Assembly (NCBI RefSeq): GCF_029633865.1
Contig: NC_079219.1
Span: 58,249,350 to 58,313,349 of the forward strand
From: Lampris incognitus
Taxonomy: Eukaryota > Chordata > Actinopteri > Lampriformes > Lampridae
Direction: 5' to 3'
DNA length: 64,000 bases
Made by a program: the position numbers and the translations under genes. The stretch's first letter is position 1, and each line of letters opens with the position of its first letter. The notes under the pieces are model-generated. The model saw only the letters and a list, made by a program, of their open reading frames with translations. It was not told where the DNA came from and searched no databases. Below, one piece after another: positions 56,553 through 64,000 of this stretch.

Positions 56553-56820
56553 AGACAGATAGATAGATAGCTAGATAGACAGACAGACAGACAGATACAT
56601 ACATACATACATACATACATACATACATACATACATACATACATACATACATACATACATACATACGTATATCTATCTATCTGTCTATATCTATAGATAG
56701 ATAGACATAGAGAGATATGTATATCTATATAAATTATGTAGATAGATAGATATGTATATATATATATTATATAGACAGACAGACAGACAGACAGATAGAT
56801 AGATAGACAGACAGACAGAC
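56553..56820. repeat. compound GATA/GACA/CATA microsatellite
   Basis: GATA, GACA and ATAC units alternate over about 270 bp, including the self-complementary order TATC then GATA (56670-56705). Confidence 0.9.
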
Positions 56821-56839
56821 CAAGTGGGACAAAGTGAGA

Positions 56840-57800
56840 CGGAGTGAGATGAGAATTTCTAGGGTCTGTTAATCCCCTGATCCTGTGTGGTCTGCGTCAG
56901 AGAGACCCTTGGGAAATGAGCGGTCAAACCGTTTTACGGCTCAGGTCCAAGGACGGGATAACCTTCATACCTTATAATATTTCCTATTGGACCTTCTAAT
57001 ATTTCCTATTGGACCAAACCAAGACACCCAGAAGCGACATATCTTGTGTTAGGAAACTGAGTGAGGTTAATTGCCTAAGCCCAGGACTGAATATGGGTTT
57101 GCAAAGGTTTTATGAAGTCGTAGTACATACTGTGGGGCTTTGATCATTTGGGCCAGAGATCTATGGTCCAGGTAGATGTTTGGTGGTTCAGTAGGTGCTT
57201 TAGTTGACCATGGACATCTTCAGTGCAGAGCAGTAATTGTCATTAGCTGTGGCAGTGCATGGCAGTATTGCGTTGATAAGGGAGCTAAAAGATAATATGA
57301 GGAGGAAATATATGAGATTTCAGTTTTGCAAGATATTTCACCTGCTGGCCTCGTCCAAAACGAAGACTGGCTGGCAGAGGTCTGTGTGCGCATGCGTAAA
57401 CGTGCGAGTGTAAATTGCCAGATGAGTTTTGTACTGCTCCACTACATGCTCTCTAGACTCACGATGGCCACTTGTCCTGCGACGCCGCCAATGCAGCCTC
57501 ATGCGGGCAAGTTTCGGAGCGTTGTCGGCGCTGGAGTATTGTGTCACATTACCGCCATCTACTGGACACATCTTGCATCTGCAACACGAGCGGTTCACGC
57601 CAGTGGACCGGGCGCCAGGTGTGAGCGCTACCAGGCTCAGGATAACAAAGCACATGTTGCCATGTGGCTAGATGGGCCCGTCCGAGAGGTAACGACATGG
57701 GACTAAAAGGCTGCCATATTTATACCCCTCCTAACCATGCCAAGTAGAGCTGATACAAAACAGGTATTCGCAACATTTTACAGTGTAAATAACAGTTTTA
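56840..57800. other. intergenic, no gene recognised
   Basis: Includes CpG-containing sequence near 57330-57700 with open frames on both strands that match nothing I know. No splice or promoter logic is visible. Confidence 0.35.
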
Positions 57801-57991
57801 GGGCGGCACGGTGGCGCAGCGGTTAGGTCCTGGGTTCGAGCCCCGGGGTAGTCTAACCTTGGAGGTCGTCCCGGGTCGTCCTCTGTGTGGAGTTTACAAG
57901 TTCTCCCCGCGTCTGCGTGGGCCGCCCCCCTCCCCTACAGTCCAAAGTCATGTAGGTCAGGTGAATCGGCCATGCTGAATTATCCCTAGGT

Positions 57992-58044
<53 letters not shown>

Positions 58045-58170
58045 GTGTGCGTGTGTGTGCGTGTGTCTCGGCCTGTGCAGGGTGTCTCCCCGCCTGCCGC
58101 CCAATTACTTCTGGGATAGGCTCCAGCATCTCCGCGACCCTGAGAGCAGGATAATAGGTTTGGATGATGG
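57801..58170 (+). mobile_element. SINE family A with long TG tract and target duplication
   Basis: aataacagtttta flanks it perfectly at 57788-57800 and 58171-58183. The head is shortened between box A and box B. A TG/CG tract of about 75 bp lies mid-element (57992-58068). Confidence 0.85.
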
Positions 58171-58329
58171 AATAACAGTTTTATTGCCCCAAAATAACCC
58201 AGTATAAACAACAGCACACTACAAATGACCCGGTAAGCCACGCAGCACTCTGCACCGCAGCAATGCCTATGGACGAACAGAGGCACATCACAGCAGATCC
58301 CACATTAAAAAGTACACACGTGACATTGA

Positions 58330-59040
58330 CATTTCAGACACACAAGGACGACTGTGTTGGTTAGCGGACGCAGGGGGGGCGTGTGCGTGAGTGCGTGTGA
58401 TCGGACGTGAAGCGTCCCACTTCCGAGCGTCTGTTTTGTATGTACGGCGTCTCACCTACCCACGCGTCCGGACGCACAACTCGGGACTTTTAAGACGCAT
58501 GCAGATCACGTGGTCGCCTCCCCGTTTGTGCAGCGCGGATTGCGCGAGCGGCGAGAAACGGTGCGTGCGGGCAGTCGCATACACGCGCGCAGGCGGTCGG
58601 ACGTCCCCGTGTTTAAATTAAAAAAAGAAAAGTTCGGGTCGTTATTCTGCCCCCCCCCCACCCCACCCCACCACCGCTATTCAGACAGGGGTCCCGCCAG
58701 CTCATTGTTATTCTGCCCGAGTGGGAGAGGGGAGTGGGGGGGGGGGTGGGGTGGTGGTGAGGGGGATACCGGGGAGAGAGAGTGAAAGAGAGGGGACATT
58801 GTCAGGGGGAAAGAGAGAGGGGGAGGAGGAGGGGGTGGCTGGAGGAGAGAATGGGTGGCTGATGGGGGTGTTGTGCTGGATGGTTTTATGGCCGATTTAC
58901 TTTTCTGGCCGAGGGGCGCGCGCGCGCGCGTGAAGGCATGTTGATAATCGGCTCAGTAATGAGGAGAGAAGAGAAAAAAGGTACCGGACGGTACCGGATA
59001 TACGTGACCCCGAGTGGGGTGGGGAGGGGGGGGGGGAGAG
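58330..59040. promoter_or_regulatory. CpG-rich block without an assigned gene
   Basis: CpG dinucleotides are dense (58370-58615), followed by a G-rich purine tract (58735-58860) and a CG repeat (58917-58930). This could be the promoter of a gene beyond the window, but no exon is identifiable. Confidence 0.4.
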
Positions 59041-59351
59041 AGAGGGACCCTGTTTACACTTGGTATTAAAATGCGTTTTGGGGCGATCGGATCACACGTG
59101 GACCGCGAGACGCAGCGTCGTTTACACCCGCGTCTCTTACGAGTCTCCCGACGCGTCCTGCTGGCCACGCGATCACATTTCGTTACCCCCCCCCCCCAGA
59201 AGAGTTCTTTGCTGTCTACGTCACTTCCGCTACAAGGTCAAAGGGCCTCGGTCAAGCGCCAGATTTGCCGACTAGCGGTGAAAACGACAGCTGATGTCTG
59301 GAGACGTTTCAGGCACTAATACGCGTGTGCCGGCTGGTGAGGGCGAATAGA

Positions 59352-59445
59352 CCCGCTAGCCCATGGCTACCGGGTCGGACCCTTTAGTCGACTGGTTAAC
59401 GTAGTCGCCCGTGGTGCGAGAGACGCGGGTTCGCGTCCCGGCTGT
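59352..59445 (+). mobile_element. tRNA-like SINE family C head, nested
   Basis: ctttagtcgactggttaacg and gcgggttcgcgtcccggctg give box A- and box B-like positions. It shares the head with 36838-36950. I do not call it a tRNA gene because the stems do not close well. Confidence 0.55.
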
Positions 59446-59637
59446 CCCTGCCCAAATGGAGGTTAGGCATCTCGATTCACTTGTCCTCCATCCACGTACA
59501 CTCTCCTCTCTCTCTCTCTCTCCATTTGTTCAAAAGCTGGCGCGCCGTTACCAAAACAACCACCACGTCCTGCGTTGATGACGTAGTTCCTGTTACGTCA
59601 TTATCGGGGGGACGCGTTAGCGTTTGGTGAAACGCGT

Positions 59638-59812
59638 GGACGTCCGGGTAGCGTTCGTTGCCTACCAACCGGGGGGGGGTCGGCGGTTCGAATCCCCGAG
59701 TTAGCTCCGGCTTGGTCGGGCGTCTCAGCGGACACAATTGGCCGTGTCCGCGGGTGGGAAGCCGGATGTGAAGGGTACCAACTGGCCACGTACAACTGAG
59801 GAGGGTAAAAAA
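59638..59812 (+). mobile_element. SINE family B, internally deleted, nested
   Basis: The head tcggcggttcgaatccccga and ggtcgggcgtctcagcggac are present. The central body is deleted and the end is a poly-A run. Confidence 0.7.
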
Positions 59813-60561
59813 AAAAAAAAGAAACGTGGTCAAATGCGTCCCAGACCAGCTCAGCAAGTGGTTTGAGTAACGGGCTCACAAGACGCGTTCCGAGTGGTCG
59901 ATTACGCTTGGATTTAGCGCTGGTCCACTTGTGACCCGATCGCAAAAAGCGCATTTTAAAACCGAGTGTAAACGGGGTGAAGGGAGAGCGAGCGTGTGAG
60001 AGAGAGGGGGGGGGGACGAGGGGGCAGGCGAAAGGGGGGGACGCGCTTGAGATTTAGTGCACTGGCGGATGAAACAACCCCCCACTGACTGAAAGTGGGA
60101 AAGAGAAAAGAAAGAAGAAGAAGAAGAAAAGAAGAAGAAGAAGAAGAGCCGCTCTGCCGCTCATCGAACGGTGCAAGTCGCGCAGGAAGTTTTGTGTTCC
60201 AACAATGAGACCAGAAAAGGTTCGTACGCTTTTTTTTCTTCCCCCCTTTTTTGTTTAGTAAATTATATTGATTTGTCACCCCCGTGCGAACCGAAACCGG
60301 GCCGGATCGTTAGGTTCAGCAGGTAGTCAGCGGCGGGGTCCAGTTAGCATGGCGCGCTTTTACTACCGCGGGCGGACGGTCGGACCCGCTACCTCAGTCA
60401 CTGGTGTTACCGCCGAGGGTTTACTATTTATACCTCCTATCATCAGCCCCCCCCCCCCATCATTCATATCTGGTAATATTACTTGGCTGTCGGTTTTACT
60501 TCAACATCCAGCTGCTTACCACGTTATTTTCATAAGATTAGACCTTTACCACTGTGTAGGG

Positions 60562-61289
60562 CAGTGTTTCTCAACCGGGGGTCCGCGGACCCCTAGTGGT
60601 CCGTGGGGTAATTGCAAGGGGTCCGTGAAAATAAAATATATTTTTAAAAAAAAGATCCTATGACATTTATAGAAATAGGATTATTTTACTCAAATGTGAC
60701 TGAGACCTTTATCTACCTAAACTATAAAGGGTAACAGGACTTCTTTCTCTAATTACATCTGTTTCACAAGTGTAATTTATTGTATTTTAATAAGAGATCT
60801 CGCTCCCGTTTGCATTGTTAAAAGTTACTGCATAAAAATTCTGTTGTTACATATATCTGAAAGTTACTGAATACATATTCTGTTTTGTTACATATATCTG
60901 AAAGTTACTGAATACATATTCTGTTTTGTTACATATATCTGAAAGTTACTGAATACATATTCTGTTTTGTTACATATATCTGAAAGTTACTGAATACAAA
61001 TTCTGTTTTGTTACATATATCTGAAAGTTACTGAATACATATTCTGTTTTGTTACATATATCTGAAAGTTACTGCATAAGAATTCTGTTTTGTTAACTAT
61101 ATAAGTTACAACTGAAAGCTCTTATTTTTGCCCCAAGAGTGAATAAATGCTATAATGCAATTTAAAATGCAGTTTCTACTGTTTCTATCAAATTGCAACC
61201 CCCCTCCCCCAAGATCAGGTGGAAGGGTCCTCAGGGTAGATCAAAAATACGCAGGGGGTCCAGGACCCCAAAAAGGTTGAGAACCACTG
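60562..61289 (-). mobile_element. non-autonomous hAT element, copy 2 (inverted)
   Basis: It is the reverse complement of the element at 1296-2211, with cagtgtttctcaaccggggg at its left. gtgtaggg flanks it perfectly at 60554-60561 and 61290-61297. It contains about 6-7 of the 41-bp units. Confidence 0.9.
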
Positions 61290-61899
61290 GTGTAGGGGGT
61301 AACGAGGGTGTCGGACTCGTGCGTTATTTTCCACGGGCATCATCCGTGCCTTATGAAGTGATGTGTTGGTCCATAAAGATCTCGTCCCAGTCAATGGGAA
61401 GCCTTGTGTGGAGCCCCACATGACGACCTGGCAGCAGCCTTCATGCTTCATTTGCCCTCATTAAGACATCAAATGGGCAATAAATACATTCAGAAAACAG
61501 CAAAATTCATACGTGACTTTTATTTTTTTTCAATTTCAGCAACTTTTTACAACCAGATTCACAATTTTGCCTGCTGTCCCCCCCCCCCATGTTTTCAGCT
61601 GTACTTATATGGTTTACAGATAAGTTAACAAAAAGAAGTTAAAAAGATTTTTAAAAAAAGGAAGAAAAGAACATTTACTTCAGCTTGAAGTGTTAGTTGT
61701 TATGGCGGTATAAATTAAAGACATGAATAATCGAAAAAAAAAGGAAAGGAGGGGTCAGGGAGGGGAGTTGTGTGTGAATGTGTGTAGTGGTATGGCTGCG
61801 TGTATATGCATGAACACATAAGGTGAACTGAGAAGATGGAGACGCGTGTATGATACAGGGTGTATACAAGGGTCTAGAACACTTCCCTGTCTCACTATA

Positions 61900-62650
61900 G
61901 CCATGGCCGGGCTTCACCTTTTAATAGTGGCTAAAATGGGCCCAACACACTCAAATAAATGCTGGAGAAACTGTGGAACACAAATTGGCAGCCATACCCA
62001 CATTTTTTTGACATGCCCTAAATTAAGAACATTGGGGGAAGAGGTGTTTGAGGCACTTAAAGAAGTATTCCACCAAAACTTCACAAAAGATCCAAAGGTG
62101 GCATTACTGGGATTAATGCCGGGAGGGATTGATGGCAGAACAAAAAAATATATCTTTTACAAATATTTATTACTAACAGCAGCAGTTAAATGCATCACAA
62201 TTAAGTGGTTTAAACCTGACCACCCAACATACAATTTATGGACTGAGAAAGTATGGGAACTATATCAGATTGAAGAAATAACATACTCTTTGAGACTTCA
62301 GAAAGATATATTTATTAAATGACTGTTATGTTTGAGCTCATCCTGGAAGATTATGGTACTATTTTGCCCCTGAGTGCTACATTTGTGTGAACCTGGTGGA
62401 CTCTATTTGTTTTAGTCTTTAAGGCCCTGTTGGAATATTAGTGTATTGGCACATATAAGACATTGGACCCTTTTTATTATTATTGTTAATTCTGGTTCAT
62501 TGCAGCTTTGACATCAAGACCGCATGAAGACATTTAGCTGCCATGAATGGCGTAAATACAACCTTCTGTATCTGGACAACAAAGCACATACTGACCTTAT
62601 TACCGTTAAGAAAAGAAAAACACTAATTAAAGCCTCGGCTTAAAGTTAAA
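61900..62650 (+). mobile_element. L1/Tx1-type LINE 3' end
   Basis: The frame to 62322 ends a LINE ORF2: CWRNCGTQIGSHTHIFLTCP gives a C-x3-C-x7-H-x4-C zinc knuckle, followed by LLLTAAVKCITIKWFK. It is strongly 5'-truncated. A 3' untranslated stretch follows; its end is not sharp. Confidence 0.7.
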
Positions 62651-62869
62651 CCACCTTTAGTCAGGCTCTGTTCTTATGTTTTAGCCAGCTTTAATTTTTT
62701 CTTTTTTTTTTCATAAATTTTTCCATGTATGAGAAAATGAGCATGGTGCCAGCAACTAGTTGCAAACCATAATGTTCAATTAGGACACAAAAACACGCAT
62801 GCACGCATGCACACGTACACACATACACACACACACAAAAAGGGCTATTTGTTGACCTCCTCTCATTGT

Positions 62870-63320
62870 CTACACCAAGACAGTGGCCCCCATGAGCAGG
62901 AGTCCTGAAATATTTTCTTTGTGTCGTATGCCATTACTTGATATGGGTCAGAGTTTTCTCTGTAATCTGGCGACGATAACAAAGAGGGGCTCTACGGGGA
63001 AAATTGAGTTGGGTGAGTCTTCTGCCATCAAATCCAGGCTGGAATTCCTCTGACCTGGGAGCATTTGCCTTGATCATCCTTTCTGCCAGGGAAACGTTGA
63101 TATCTGGTGTTTATTCAGCGCCCTGACACTTGTGCCTTTTATTGGAAAAGCCCATTGTTCTGATCTGAAATGGTATAACTGGTCTGGCACATGAGTCTAG
63201 GAGAAATATTTGGCTTGCCTTTATGCTGTGAAGTGATAATGCAGGAGCTGGCAACTGAGACGCAGATGTGATTCGTGTGAAGAAGGAGTCAGGCAAATAA
63301 CATTGCCACGCTCAGTTAAA
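62870..63320. other. candidate conserved non-coding element
   Basis: Repeat-free sequence of mixed composition with TAACAAAGAGG, TTATTGGAAAAGC and GATAATGCAG motifs and no coding frame. Nearest known gene in the window is the pentraxin. Inference only. Confidence 0.3.
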
Positions 63321-63726
63321 ACACGAGGCGGACTGGCTCGCCGTTACTGTACTGGGTGTAATGTATATCTGTGATACACCAATGCACTTTACTCTCTCGC
63401 ACCAGTGTTCACATTTCCCACTCACAGAGCCTGTCAATCAAACTTACATAGCACATTTAGTGCATAAAAAGTAGAATGAAATGCACCTAACATGAGAAAG
63501 ATTGCAATTGAGAAAAGACCGGTATTTAACTATACACAGGATTAGATAGAGGGGGAGAGAGTTTACAGGGTGACAACAAACCCCAGTTAGACTAAGGACC
63601 ATGTGTGTATATGTATGTATGTATGTGAGTCTGCTAATGGTCATTTCTGGGGCAGAATACAAATCTGGGCTGGGATAAGTTTTCAGTCTTACACAGGGGT
63701 CTAGACATCATCAGTGTGCTTGTGTT

Positions 63727-63755
63727 TGTGTGTGTGTGTGTGTGTGTGTGCGTGT
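63727..63755 (+). repeat. TG microsatellite
   Basis: About 14 TG units ending in TGCG. No gene is recognised between here and the window end. Confidence 0.85.
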
Positions 63756-64000
63756 GCGTGCATATACAGTATATATAAATGTATGGAGTATGTTTATGCA
63801 CATTATTCCAAAGGTGTGCAGTCGTGGCCATGCATGTGACATAGTTTTAGAGGGGGGGACATCTGTGTACTTGGATGGATCAAAGCCATCATTTTCAGCA
63901 GCTTATCGCTGTGTAGATGAATGTAAATAAGTCCTTTGAATTACTCTTGGAAGAATAAGTCTTAGGAGTTTTTGCCACTTCTATTGTGTTCTATTGTATT

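Larger units (their letters stand above)
59048..59978. mobile_element. GC-rich DNA transposon (MITE) with nested SINEs
   Basis: The left end has tgtttacacttggtattaaa followed by atgcgttttgg and cgatcggatcacacgtggac. The reverse complement of the right end has the same order (gtttacactcggttttaaaa, cgatcgggtcacaagtggac). Boundaries are a few bases uncertain and the target duplication is unclear. It contributes much of the apparent CpG island. Confidence 0.7.

Noticed and set aside
59380-59445. Possible tRNA gene
   Set aside because: Box A- and B-like positions exist, but stems do not close and the same head recurs at 36838-36950, so it is a SINE head.
1-64000. Search for CRISPR arrays, bacterial operons, toxin systems and retrovirus-like elements
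   Set aside because: Nothing of these kinds was seen. Spaced repeats are tandem satellites, and all recognisable reverse transcriptases are LINE-type.

Overview
The window is nuclear genomic DNA from a teleost fish. The evidence is vertebrate genes split by GT-AG introns, fish-type L2 and RTE LINEs, abundant tRNA-derived SINEs whose tails end in GGAT repeats, hAT and Harbinger miniature transposons, and CpG-rich promoters with many GCTAGC/GCTAAC motifs. I see no bacterial, CRISPR, phage or retroviral material.

Three host genes are supported by complete splice-phase-consistent exon sets. (1) sphk2, sphingosine kinase 2, + strand, coding exons 4310-16395 (894 aa), probably starting from the CpG island at 1-1150. 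(2) cyth2, cytohesin-2/ARNO, + strand, coding exons 22013-33532 (400 aa, or 401 aa with a 3-nt microexon at 30465-30467), with its own CpG island at about 21.66-22.45 kb. (3) A neuronal pentraxin closest to NPTX1, - strand, coding exons 38970-49287 (605 aa), convergent with cyth2. SPHK2 and CYTH2 are also close neighbours on human 19q13.33, so the first two genes look like an ancient linkage. All three relate to membranes and signalling (sphingosine-1-phosphate synthesis; ARF activation on phosphoinositides; synaptic AMPA-receptor clustering), but the sequence shows no shared pathway.

Layout: 0-18.8 kb sphk2, with an L2 LINE and a hAT element (itself carrying a decayed initiator-tRNA-Met copy and a SINE) in its large intron; 18.8-21.6 kb repeat-rich spacer with nested MITEs; 21.6-36.3 kb cyth2 with a Harbinger remnant and an RTE LINE in introns; 36.3-38.9 kb SINE mosaic between the two gene 3' ends; 39-49.3 kb neuronal pentraxin, whose introns hold most of the SINEs and a 1.3-kb minisatellite; 49.3-64 kb gene-poor DNA with SINEs, microsatellites, a Tc1-type fossil, an L1-type LINE end, a GC-rich block around 58.3-60.4 kb and several stretches that look like conserved non-coding DNA.

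The most interesting points are the cytohesin GAG microexon (diglycine/triglycine switch of the PH domain), an 80-residue Asp/His block plus a His/Gly-rich linker in the neuronal pentraxin, a long Arg/Glu low-complexity insert in sphk2, a pair of SINEs whose heads and tails look exchanged, and two inverted copies of one hAT family that carry different numbers of an internal 41-bp repeat. Family names of repeats are from memory of consensus features, not from a database search.
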